NCBI RefSeq assembly: GCF_051622035.1
Contig: NC_135360.1
Location: 1,918,001 to 1,982,000 of the forward strand
From: Arctopsyche grandis
Lineage: Eukaryota > Arthropoda > Insecta > Trichoptera > Hydropsychidae
Direction of reading: 5' to 3'
DNA length: 64,000 nucleotides
The position numbers and the translations under genes are program-made. Below the pieces are notes generated by a model. It was not told where the DNA came from, ran no database searches, and was given only the letters and a program-made list of their open reading frames with translations. Positions 24,335 to 35,250 of this stretch are shown piece by piece; positions within the stretch are counted from its first letter, which is position 1; the number at the start of each line of letters is the position of its first letter.

Positions 24335-25757
24335 GCTTATGTAGTCTTTTTGGAGTTTAAATTTCGCGATATGACCATAAATGCTTACGACGATCACACA
24401 TACATAGGTGTCCATAATACGAGTATTTATGTATTTATCGATTTGGTTGATGTCTTTTTGTGGTTTAATTTGATGATTTGAAGTATTTATGATGTGTTGC
24501 TGTTCAGATTTTTGTAAATGATCGAATTTATCTGATTTAAGTGTCGAAATACCATTATTTTCACCATTGTCTGATTATTGCATCAATTTATATTTGAATT
24601 GTAAATGTATGACAAAGCATCGATCAACTTGTCATGGCATCAAAAGTAAATTAAAAAAAAAAAAAGCAATGGATGTTATTTTAAATTTTGAGTTTGCTTT
24701 CCATTTGCCGAATCAAATATTGCAGTGTTTGATTCAATAACGAAATAAATGTAGTATAATACAATATACAATACATAAATATTCATATTCCATTATGGCA
24801 TTACTTGGAAATGAATTATGCAAATTCGTCGCTCGATTTGAATCTGTCAAAGACGTTCACATTTTTCATTTTGGAACTTTTAAATCGTTCCCTTTTCGTG
24901 ACAAATTTATACCGAAACTTCGTCGGAAAATATATAATTTTCGTACATACGTACATATATGTGTGTACATATTATACAATGTTAGAAAAGGTCATTTGGA
25001 ACATTAAATTATATTCGGCTCACATTTGCAGTGAAAGATCTGCGTAATTAAGTATGCAAAACCGCTAGGAAACAAATTGGCGAGACCCCATTTATCAAAA
25101 GACAAAACAGAACACAAATTTACAACTAAGCGTGAAATTGCCTATTATATAATTAATAAACTAATTTTTTCACTAAACAACATTTCATTTTGCATACAAG
25201 CTTTTTGTAACTGTGTGATTCCATTTATACAAATCGATGAGGAGAAATATTTATCGGAGTTGCCTATTTTGTAAATAATATTTAGCATAATGTTTAAATT
25301 CGATCTAATGAAAGGGAATGTGAAATGTTTGATGTTTCAAAATGAAAAAGGTCGACTGAAACCGTTTAAAATCAACGTTGTTTACCGTTAATCTTGGCAG
25401 CTTGTTTCTTGAAATTCTATTTGATCATATGTATATAATATTATACATTATGTATCATATGAACTAGCGACTCCCAACTTTCTTTGACTCGTGTACCTCT
25501 TGGCAGCCCGTTTGTAATTTTATGAATGATAAAGAAAAATTTTCATATCAAAATACTTTTAATTTTCATGGTACGTTGTTTTTTTTTTTGCTATCATATC
25601 CGACATAAACGAATAAATATGTAAAACCACCCCATGCAACGTTTTGCAAAAGAGATGAAACGGAATGTTAATTTTTTTCGCATACCCCTCATGTATGTAT
25701 GTGTGTAGATTTACCCAATTGACAATCGCTGATATAAACGTGTGTACATATATAATA
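24335..25757. other. Long gene-free stretch, nothing recognised
   Basis: AT-rich DNA. The short open frames (for example 24795-25047) show no protein motif. Confidence 0.5.
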
Positions 25758-26640
25758 TTTATTTATTTTATTTTAAAAAATCAACACCACGGTGACTTGA
25801 CAGTCACTGTAGTTATAATACAAGTAAAATAATAAAAATATATAAGGCATTAAAAAATCAATACAACAGAGACTTGACAGGTAGCCCCAAATCTTGACAG
25901 TGGTTTTAATACAAATATTAGTATACAAACAAGAATAACAAAAATAATAATTAAAATCAAAAGCATGTAAGAAATATGTATGTGTAGTGAAAAACAAATA
26001 AATAATAATAATTATTATATCGTGCTACGTAAGTAAAGTGTGTTCGACCAACTCAACATAAATGGCATTTAAGAGATCCAAAGTTAAGGAGTCGAACAGC
26101 TCTCGAGAGGGGCGAGTTCATGAGCATATTTGTTCTAGACCTACTAATGGGCAACAAGATCTCTCATTTTCTTAAAGCCTTTTGATTTTCTGGGGCCAAA
26201 CATTTTAGCTTCTCTATGATAGTGGGATTGTGAATCTCTCCCTTAAATAATTTTATGAAATGTTTCCCAAGAAATAAATCTCTTCGCTTTGCCAAGGAGT
26301 TGAGCCCCAAAGATCCCAAGACAAAGGCACTAGCGAATAGATACAGATAAAATCCAAAATAAATTTTCTATTGACTCGTTCCAAAATCAAGGAGTTACAA
26401 TCTCGATAGGGTGACCATATATTAGAGCCAGATTCAATCAAACTGCAAAGTAATGTACAATATAACAGACGAATGGCAGCGAGCCCTAAATATGTACGGA
26501 TCTCGAATCCGAGAAATTTTGTTGCCCTATCACAGATATTCCCAATGTGAATGTTGAAACTCCAACCATTATTGAAAACAACTATCACACATCTTATATC
26601 AATCATTTATATCAGAATCCTAGATCTGATATAAATGATT
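25758..26640 (-). mobile_element. LINE 3' fragment (reverse transcriptase C-terminus)
   Basis: On the minus strand, 26253-26606 encodes the region downstream of the polymerase domain of a Jockey-like reverse transcriptase. Recognisable pieces are FNNGWSFNIHIGNICDRA, LAAIRLLYCTLLCSLIESG and NIWSPYRDCNSLILERVNRK. A 3' UTR follows, with a partly duplicated tail segment (two GACTTGACAG-containing units), and a TAAA-rich end near 25758. The 3' UTR recurs in plus orientation at 36484-36805. The copy is truncated at a perfect 16-bp inverted repeat (26601-26640). Confidence 0.8.
26601..26640. repeat. Perfect 16-bp inverted repeat at LINE 5' end
   Basis: AATCATTTATATCAGA at 26601-26616 and TCTGATATAAATGATT at 26625-26640 are exact reverse complements separated by 8 bases. 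It marks the 5' truncation point of the LINE fragment. Confidence 0.85.
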
Positions 26641-26837
26641 TTCTTAAAAGAAGAGAATCGTGAAATTTGTACTCACTTTGTCGCCATAAGCGCACTGGTG
26701 CGCGCTCCTTCGTATTTAAGGCTATGATTCGAAATTAATTTTGGTTTCTTCAGAGTGACATCTAAAAATATACTGTGATACCAATGAAATTGAAAAAAGT
26801 CAATATTTTTCAAGGGTTGGCACTCTAAACACATGTA

Positions 26838-28430
26838 CAGGTATTCCTCGACTTACGACGGAGATACGTTCCTGAACCTCGGTCGTAAATCGAATCCGTC
26901 GTAAGTCGAGGAATATATTTATATTTTTTTTTTTCGGTGATTTTACTTACTTTTATTAATACAGTAATTTAAATGAATTCATATTTAAATTTAAAAAAAA
27001 TTAAACATCTACATCATCCGTACTTATTAATTATAAATTATACACCCTCATCACTTATCACATACATAAGTACAATCCATTTCTTCATCTTCAGTTTGAG
27101 ATACAGTCTAATTTTGTGTCTTATTTTGTTTGAACAGTATCCTGTTTTTTTTCTCTATATATATTTCTTGGTAGCATGCGAGATTTTCTTGAATCCTGCG
27201 GTTCACATTTGAAAATCTTTCACTGTCTGGGTCCATCATTTCAAACTTTTGTATTCCTTGATTAATTAAATTAAAAGCAGCAGCCATTTCTGTCAATACA
27301 AATTTTTTCAGCGGTTTCGCAGATGTGATTGATTCATTTTCATCAATATCCTCTTCTGCAACCATTTGAGTTTCAAGATCTAATAATTCTGCATTGGTTA
27401 GATCTTCTGAATCATTTTCAAGAAGTTGGTTGATGTCTTCGTTATTTACATCAAATTGTAGACGTTCACTAAATTGTACGATTAGGTTAGTAATATCCTC
27501 GACATTTTTTCTTTTTCGAATATGGAAAGAGAAACGGGTTTAAATCGATTGGTGAGTTTTTTCCATATTCCGTACATACATGCTGAGGTAACTTCATGCC
27601 GTTAAGGGTCCATCCCTTATCTATATTTCTTATAGCATGAAGGATATTATAATTTTTCCAAAATTCTTGAAAAGTTTTTCCTTCTTCTATTGCTTCAATG
27701 CCTTGCGCAATGCCTTCAATGTAATTTTTAAATAATGAGCTTTAAGAGACGCAATGGAATTCGCTTTTCAAACTTGTCATCGATTCAAATCACTAGTAAT
27801 TTTTCCATTTGTTGAATGGGTCCGAGTCTTTTTTTATTTATTATTTTAGATTTGATTGACAAGGACCCTTTAACGGCTTAACGAATTTTTTCTTTATCTT
27901 TTAAAATAGTGGAGACCGTTGAATGTGACAATTTCAAATTATTTGCCAAGCCCATCACTTTTTTACCACTATCATATTGTTTTATCACTTCAAGTTTCAT
28001 TTCTAAGTCTATCACCTTTCTCTATTTTTAATAAGAGTTTCTTTATCAGTCATTAACCCGTTTCTTTATCACACATTATAAATATTCTTATAAATAAAAA
28101 TTTGAGCACTAATCAACATGAAATTGAGAAAATAAACATCCTAAAATAATAACGAACAGTTATGTAACAAACAGTAACGACCGTATGAGTTTGTTACCGT
28201 CGTGCGACTGCTGACGAATCCCAAAGGAATGAGTCATAACTTAATTTTTAAAACTACTGCGATGTATCATTTCTTCCGAAAGAGAATTCCCCGTTTTCAT
28301 AACTCACATCAGCTTGAGATTTATCAATCAATTTTTGAAAAATAATTAATTAATAAAAAATATATTATTTTTTTTCGGTCGTAAGTGCGAACCGTCGTAA
28401 GTCGAACCGTCGTAAGTCGAGGACTACCTG
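26838..28430 (-). mobile_element. Tigger/pogo-type DNA transposon, internally deleted
   Basis: The ends are inverted (CAGGTATTCCTCGACTTACG and, reversed, CAGGTAGTCCTCGACTTACG) and flanked by the TA dinucleotide at 26836-26837 and 28431-28432, as in the Tc1/mariner superfamily. Comparison with the uninterrupted sister MITE at 51473 shows the empty site. Both ends contain subterminal repeats of CTTACGACGG. At 1593 bp it is shorter than a full Tigger. The minus-strand coding remnants keep the N-terminal DNA-binding part and the C-terminus but lack most of the DDE core. Confidence 0.9.
27108..28053 (-). pseudogene. Tigger transposase remnant
   Basis: Minus-strand remnant of a CENP-B/pogo-type transposase. 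From an ATG complement at 28051-28053 it starts MTDKETLIKN. After a frameshift it gives DLEMKLEVIKQYDSGKKVMG and NNLKLSHSTVSTILKDKEKI, the psq-type helix-turn-helix. Next come G-P-I-Q-Q-MEKLLVI, an in-frame stop, and IDDKFEKRIPLRLL. The DDE catalytic core is then missing. The C-terminal part is open from about 27520 to 27108: KNVEDITNLIVQFSERLQFD, TSAKPLKKFVLTEMAAAFNL and ENLACYQEIYIEKKNR, as in Tigger C-termini. Several stops and frameshifts plus the central deletion make it inactive. Confidence 0.88.
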
Positions 28431-28480
28431 TATAATAAAATAATCGAATCGGTTTCCACAAATGCGTGGCGCTAAAGTGG

Positions 28481-29059
28481 TTAAATCCTCTTGCAAATAA
28501 AGAGCGTCAGGTAAATCTATGTACATATGTACATATGTATATAATAAAACGTAATCAGTAGTTGGTACTTTCTCTTGTAGAGAATTGATCGAAATTTTGA
28601 TTGAAATGAATGAAGTTTAATAGTGATTGCTTTATGGGAGAAGCTTTCAGTATGTTGCAGGTTCCTTTTAAGAATTTCTATTTATGGATCGTTGGTGCCT
28701 TTGAGGAGCTTTAAGTGCTTTACAACACGTTTGTTAATGGAACAATTTATATTGTTAATGATGGGCCATTATATTGCGTATGTATCCTATTGAATACTCG
28801 CTTTTGGATATCATCTATTAATATACATATTATATAATATTATGTGTAATACTATATTTCGATGCTCGATATTAATCACACACTAAGCTGTACTCTGAAT
28901 TTAATTATCCGTCTGCAAAACTTCTTAAGACTTAAACAAAGACAAAATATTGAATAATTCAAAGTCAACTATTTAATTTAATTATATATATTTTTTTATT
29001 ACAAATTAATAAACCAATATCAATTTAGTTGTACTTTTATCTTCAGCCAAACCCTTTCT
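28481..29059. other. No feature seen
   Basis: AT-rich spacer, nothing recognised. Confidence 0.5.
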
Positions 29060-30010
29060 TCATAATTCAAAATCGTAAAATATGTTTATGAAAAATAAAT
29101 TTCCACTTGAAAAAATCGGATGTGACCAACCCATGACTTTATCTATGTATTTGAGGAATATAAGAAAGTCACAAAACAAAATTCGATATTGAACCATACA
29201 GACACATTCACACATGCCGGCAGCATTATGAAATACTAATAGCTGTGTGGAAACTTGCACAAGACAAAAGTTCTACTTCCAGTTGTCGGATTTTATTCAT
29301 TTTTTTTAATTACTTAAAATCACTATCAGTATTATACAAAATAAATATCAAGAAGATTAAAATAATTTAAAAGGTCAAAATAAAATAATGAAATATTGTT
29401 TAAAAAAAAAATACTACTTCCGGTTTACGAATTCTGACCAAAACCTTATCAGCTCTAAGTTAGTACATAAAAATTACAAATATTAAGTTTCAGATTGATA
29501 CGTTTAGGGGTGTGGACAGAGTTGTGGCGACAACATTTTTGACCTTTCTAAAAGGAAAAAATGCCACTTCCGGTTTATAAAATTTAATAATTTTTTTTTA
29601 TTTTCATCACATTAATACAAGAATTACACTTGAATTTTTTCGTGAAGATCACACATGTTTAAGAGGTCGAAAAAAATAGTGGAATAAAAATTGAACAAGA
29701 GTAAACTGCCACTTTCGGTAGACGGATGCTTACCAAATTTTATACATAACTTTATATTAAGCTTAAACTGATAGATATGAAATTTCAGTTCAATAAAATA
29801 AAAGGTTTCTGAGAAAAACATAAAAAAACCTCGATTCTCTAGAGTAAAAGTACTATTTCCGGTTCAGATAAAAATATTAGGTTATAAAATTTGTAATTTC
29901 TAATACATGTAAAAAAATTTCAGTTCGATTCAGTTAGCGGCTTGGGAGATAATTTAATTCAAAAACTTAAAAAAAAGGTTGCCAGGATACATATAGTGAA
30001 AAAATAGTTT
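29060..30010 (+). repeat. ACTTCCGGT-module repeat, copy 2
   Basis: Modules of about 145 bp each open with a box related to ACTTCCGGTT: 29275, 29416, 29566, 29711 and 29855 (spacings 141, 150, 145 and 144). Several modules then carry AAATTTCAGTTCGAT-like text and a 'GG..TGGG' stretch. The modules are diverged from one another but colinear with the copy at 39955-41075 (reverse). There is no coding capacity. Confidence 0.75.
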
Positions 30011-30124
30011 TTGTATCCCTTTTTTGGATGACGTCACTATCCATACCTACATACATATATACCATTATATAAATTATACATTCTTAATAGTGTATATCTA
30101 CATATGTGTACATATGTACCTTTC

Positions 30125-30194
30125 GGGGCTAGTAAACTCGTAAATGGAAATTTCTGCATGACATTCAAAACATGATGACGAGTTTGCTAGCCCC
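30125..30194. repeat. Stem-loop with 17-bp arms
   Basis: GGGGCTAGTAAACTCGT (30125-30141) pairs with ACGAGTTTGCTAGCCCC (30178-30194) with one G-T position, around a 36-base loop. It is GC-rich compared with its surroundings and found only once in the window. Confidence 0.7.
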
Positions 30195-30322
30195 AGTCAA
30201 TATAAATTTATGCATGTGCATAAACTTACCTAGAATAGTGTTAATGTTTATGTCAACTCACTAATTTTTTTCTTGCATTTGCTTACAAAAAAAAAAAACA
30301 CTGTAACTATACACATACATAA

Positions 30323-30936
30323 CACTGTTCGACAAATGACGACTTTTTTTTGGTTATGCCCAGTACATGCCCAGTAAATACGAATCTGATAATAAAAAAT
30401 GTTGATTTGCTCGAGATTCGGAGATATATGCGTTTTTTAAATGGCGCAATTTTTCTATATCTTCGTGTTGTTCGGTCGACGTCGGAAAATCTGTCAATTT
30501 CCAGTTCAAAATGAATATTGCAATCTATAGTCGGGTATTTTATCTTCCATTTGTAGTACTTTTCAACTTTCAAATCTCTCTAAGTAGTCATCCAGTTCAA
30601 ATCAAAAGTCAAAAGTACGTATTTTCACTTGGGATTTTTTCCCACTGTTATTACTATTTTATATTGAGTATTTTCAATTGAAACATGTTTATTTGGATAG
30701 TTATTATTTTGTTTTCGTTTAAAAGAGTTAATTGGATGTGTGCATAATTTTAAATTGGTAAAATTTCGAGCTAAAAGCTCGTACTAGTGTTTACTCGTAT
30801 TTACACGAATCTGAATTGAATATCTACGAATCTCGAGTCAATCAACATTTTTTATTGCCAGATTTGTGTTTACTGGGCATAGTTCTATAAGAAAAGTCAT
30901 ATCTCGTCTCTGAACCATTTTTCGTGTCGAAAAGTG
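30323..30936 (+). mobile_element. CACTGTTCGACA-family MITE, copy D (rearranged)
   Basis: It starts CACTGTTCGACAAATGACGA and ends TTTTTCGTGTCGAAAAGTG, flanked by a perfect TAA duplication (30320-30322 and 30937-30939). Near the right end the order is rearranged: a second copy of the 'ctcgagtcaatcaac...gagacgagat' subterminal block lies before the terminus. Confidence 0.85.
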
Positions 30937-31838
30937 TAATTAAAACGAAATATAAATTATTTCATACTACCTACTAAAATTGAGTAAATAAATTCCGCGA
31001 TTCATTCACTCAGTTAATAAAAGCAGAAAACGGATAAAATGAAAGCATTGATTTGATGTTCAAAAGATTTTATTTGAATTGAAAAATATTTTTCAATAAG
31101 CATCGGCGTCTAATTATTCAAATTAAAAAAAATGGATTTTTCTTTATATACCGACTCGTAATAGGGTCAAAGTACATACATATAACAAAAATTGGTTCCG
31201 TTATTCTGTATATATTTTATTTAAAAAATATATATATACATATATTTATACATATGTATATATGTACCTATATATGTGTGTACATACATATATATTAATA
31301 CGAATATTTTTTTCACGTACATATCTTCTAAGCTTTCTACAGCGTCGGCTTATTTTAATGGTTTATTTAACACGGGCGATGGGAAAGCTTTATATTTATA
31401 ATACGAAATCCTCAGACATTCGGAAATATATTTTTTTAACATATAAATATTATATTTCTCTATTGGTAATTTGAAAGGCGTGTACGTATAAAACACGAAA
31501 AACCACTGTGAGATTTATACATAATTGAAAATTACGAGACGAGTGCTCGTTATGATGACGAGTACGTTTCGCAATCATTTAATTTTACATGCGGGTGGAA
31601 AAGATTATTTTAGAAATAAAATCAAACATGTTTTTTCATTTTTTCAGTGCCTTTTATACGTAATATATGTATACTATACTCGTTTTTTTTCATAATTTTC
31701 TTCTCCTGTAGCACGTACCAATTTGTTGGTTTCGTCGCCTGTCGCAAGGGGCATTAAGCTTCTTAACCAGATTTCTGTGAAAATAAGCTGATTGTTTAGT
31801 TCTAGATCGTAACATCTATTTTTGTATTTTTTTATACA
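30937..31838. other. No feature seen
   Basis: AT-rich DNA with TATA and TACATATG runs; no recognisable gene or element. Confidence 0.5.
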
Positions 31839-32725
31839 TAGGGGTTCCAAAAAACCACCCAAAAGAAAAAGCCGGTTCACCGGCTTTCACCGGTTTCAGA
31901 AAATTAAGTTTTAAATTTTTATATCGAAAAAGAAAATTGTAAATAAATATATAAATTGTAATAAATTACATTGAGTTAAAAAAATTATGAACTTTCTTAA
32001 GATCATTATTAATTATTATTAATACAAATACTACAAATAATAAAATTTGTATTATGCATATATCACAGCCGTAAAATGGTAGATCCTGAATACGCACAAA
32101 TAATTAAATGATTTAAATAAGCTACTATCAAGAATATATTAAAAAAATAACGTCTTACCTCGTAGGAAAACTGTAATCGTGGAATCGTGAATAAGTACAC
32201 TCCTGAGATGAATTTGTGTTCGAAAACGTAATGAATTTTTCCATCTATCAAAGTTATTTTACACATCTGTTTTAGCTTACAACGACAACGAATTCTTACT
32301 TACGATAGCGTTTTCTATACTTTTATACCTGAACACGCAAAAACTACAAATTATGGAAAACCCAATTTGCCGAATTTTTGAAAGGCCTCGTGTAGGTTAT
32401 TGAAGCTACTTTCAATAATATTTTATTGGTTTATGACCTGGTCTTTGTCCATTGCTAAATCTCAAAACCACCGCTAAGTGCTGTACCTTTTTTTGTTTCA
32501 TTGAAATATACGGCTATTCCCGAAGAAAGTTTGGATGTACACATTTATTTTGATCTTTCATAGAAATTTGAAATTCATAATTGTTAGTTTTGAGGACAAA
32601 AACATTAATCAAAGAAAACCTTAAAAAGCCGGTTGATCGAGCCAAAAAATCCGGTTTTTGGTTTTTTGAAAGATGGTCAAAAAGCCGGCTTTTTGGTTTC
32701 GGATTTAACCAGCTTGGAAGCCCTA
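31839..32725. mobile_element. TAGGGGTTCCAA-family TIR element, copy 1 (hAT-like)
   Basis: The ends TAGGGGTTCCAA and TTGGAAGCCCTA are inverted. The identical 9-mer TTTTATACA lies on both sides (31830-31838 and 32726-32734), consistent with an 8-bp hAT duplication. Both subterminal regions are full of AAAAAGCCGG / CCGGCTTTTT. No transposase is recognised. A second copy is at 59620-60414. Confidence 0.7.
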
Positions 32726-32798
32726 TTTTATACACACATTGACGACTTGATACTACTATTTAATGTCACTATGGAAAAATTGTAAAATCTATTATACA

Positions 32799-33162
32799 CT
32801 AACTGAACCCGGCATGTGTTGCAATGCCACAGTAACGCATGCAATTCCCGTTCCCGTTCCCGTTTCAAGTGATAGTTGGAGCTCTACTAACGTCTTTTCA
32901 ACGCCCTGTCTTCATAAACCAACTGGTAACGTGGTTACCAACGAACACATTTCCTTGACTACACAATGGCGCTTCAAACTTTCGCGTCGGTAAAATCGTA
33001 ATTACGAATATTATAATTAAGAGGTTTTTTCACAGTAAGCTTCCCGGACATGCATACAACAAATCGCGAAAGTTCCATCGTAATCGATTGAGTGGTTAAA
33101 GAGCCTATACGAGACAGACAAACAGACATTAATTTTTATATACATATATATATATATGTAGA
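32799..33162 (-). mobile_element. Complete Helitron-like element (364 bp)
   Basis: On the minus strand it starts TCTACATATATATATATATG, then TTTTTATA-type and TGTCTGTTTGTCTG sequence. It ends with a hairpin (GCATGCGTT...AACACATGC) and CGGGTTCAGTTAG before host T. The flanks fit A^T insertion without duplication. The body contains TTACCGACGCGAAAGTTTGA and the palindrome TGGTAACCACGTTACCA. It has no Rep/helicase, so it is non-autonomous. Confidence 0.75.
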
Positions 33163-34536
33163 TTATAAAAGGACAAATAGGCAAAATGTGCGCAAACTAG
33201 GTACATAACATACATATGTATATATGTATGTACATATGGGCAAAGGTCAATTGGGCGCAAAACTTGAGACACTTTGAGAATCTCTGCATTTTGCAACGAC
33301 GCGGTCGCGATATGTGGAATATTTGAATTTTCGATGCAACAAATACTTTTATTTTCACAGTGCTTTCAAAGTTTAAAAAAAATCGATTCTTAAATCATGT
33401 ATATACATGTAAGTCATAGAATATATTCAAACGAAATGAAAAGCTCAAAAAATTTTTTTTTATATAGCACTAAGAAATACCCAAGTGTTAGAATTGTTAG
33501 TAAAAATTGGTTTAATTATAAACAAAATTTTTGTTTTTAAACTATTGTATATGTATGTACATATATGTATACATGTGCTCTTTCAAGTCAATTGACGTCA
33601 CCATTTTCGAAAACGGAAATCATTTAATATAGAACGCAATAAAGCGATCGTTAATTACTTGCCTGGGATGTGGCGCTGTGTTCTTGAAACCAGAGAGAGC
33701 AGTTTAAATACAATATTTAAGCAAAACCTTACTGGTCATATAAACGATATTTTGCTTCACGTAAAATTGTCAAAAATCAAGCTTTCAGATACAATTATAA
33801 TCTCGTGTTCGATCATAAAATATCTACTTAACAAAACTTCCCCTATAGCCTTAAACATCACCCGTTATATCGACCGAATACATATTTTAATAAATATCTA
33901 TCCCGTCAAAGATGGGTCGAAAGGGGTTTGATATTTTTTACAAGAATTTTTCTATATATTGATATGAAATATCTACATTATATATTTTATATGAGGTAAA
34001 TCAATCTTTTTTTTTTAAGAATTTTCTCATAACAATACGAATTTCCTAAAAGGTATTATAATGTTACATGTTTCAATTTGGAACTAAACTCCTATATATT
34101 ATGTATTCGAACTCCCCTTGGTTGTATTACTTCATTAAATTGTCGATAAAAGTATAATATATCACTTTTTTTAACCATATCTTCATGTTTTCGTTATTGA
34201 CATTTTCAAAGCTTTGTAAATTTACCACTAGCCTCAAACTCGTTAAAATCCAATTAATCTCGTTTTACATCAGGAAAATTTTTAGTCTGCACAATAGAAC
34301 GGATATTACTGGCTTTATATATATTTTTTTTAACAAAATCGACAAGCGATGGAATAAAGCCAACGATGGAGGCACATTGTTAAAAAACTTCGTTGTTATT
34401 TATATGAATACTAAATTTTTTAAATTGTTGTCCTTTTTTGGATGATCTATGTATGTATATTAAGTTATTTATTATTGTGGTTGAAAAACGATTGTTTTGT
34501 TTCCGTAATATCATAGTATATATGTAATATACTCGT
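33163..34536. other. Long gene-free stretch
   Basis: No element terminus was recognised. The open frame at 33659-33931 has no motif I recognise and no flanking gene signals. Confidence 0.5.
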
Positions 34537-34895
34537 GGTTTTACCCGGCTTCGCTCTCGTTATTTATTATATAAACCGATTAAACATGGTTAATCTGATA
34601 TTAAAATTAATTTGTATTTAATTAAAGAATGGAAATAAAATAATATTTAATGATAGCCAATCAGTAATGAATGGTTTTTTTTATATAAAAGTGAACCGGA
34701 ACTGAAAAAATAATCCTGATCCAGAACTGAAACAGGAATCTGGATCTGGAACCGGAACTGAAAAAGAAATTGGGATCTGAAACTGAAACAGGAATCCGGA
34801 TTTAGAACTGATAAAGGATTCCGGATCCGGAACTGAAAAAGGAATCGGGATACGGAACTGAAACAGGAATCCGGATCAGGAACTGAAAAATATAA
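34537..34895 (-). mobile_element. CCCGGCTTCGCTCGG-family Helitron with 25-bp minisatellite
   Basis: The left end is a 3' terminus (CGTGGTTTTACCCGGCTTCG, then ATATAAACCGATTAAACATG). The right part, about 34690-34888, consists of about eight diverged copies of a 25-bp unit containing GGAATCCGGATCCGGAACTG. This is the reverse complement of the expanded array at 62787-63400. Confidence 0.7.
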
Positions 34896-34924
34896 TGTAT
34901 TTTAACTCACACATGACATGTCAT

Positions 34925-35250
34925 ATTTTGGTAAGCTTCTGCCTAACACCGAGAGGCGTCGGGTTCGATCCCATGAGCTGACCTCGATTGAAAAGATCTG
35001 TAGTGCTGCTGGTTAGACCTGGATATTTGCGACTTCAGGTCGATCGCTTCCTATCAGAGTTTGTCAATTTTGTCTGATTTCATTGTTGAAACGGTTCGCG
35101 ATTGGCTGAAAACCTTCCTACCTACTACGTATGTCACCACTGTTTGAGTATGATTAATTTAAAATAAAATTTATGTACAATTCATAGATGTCTCGTTAAT
35201 TTGCGAGTTTTCAGTAAATACTTAATTGTTTGTAATTGGCCAGTTGGTGA
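34925..35250 (+). mobile_element. tRNA-derived SINE, 3'-truncated
   Basis: Head TGGTAAGCTTCTGCCTAACA and B box GGGTTCGATCCC, then body CTGCTGGTTAGACCTGG, TTCAGGTCGATCGCTTCC and GTTGAAACGGTT. The 3' hairpin is missing. Confidence 0.75.

Larger units (their letters stand above)
26673..28480. mobile_element. piggyBac-like MITE copy 1, interrupted by Tigger
   Basis: The outer parts (26673-26837 and 28433-28480) match the copy at 51473-52240, including GCGCGCTCCTTCGTATTTAA and ATCGAATCGGTTTCCACAAA. The right end GGCGCTAAAGTGG is followed by TTAA (28481-28484). The left TTAA is not preserved. The centre is occupied by a Tigger-type element. Confidence 0.7.

Noticed and set aside
33659..33931. 90-codon ORF
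   Set aside because: No recognisable domain, no repeat or gene context; probably chance.
34690..34888. Short regularly spaced repeats suggestive of a CRISPR-like array
   Set aside because: The units are contiguous 25-bp minisatellite copies without spacers, inside a Helitron, in a eukaryotic genome.
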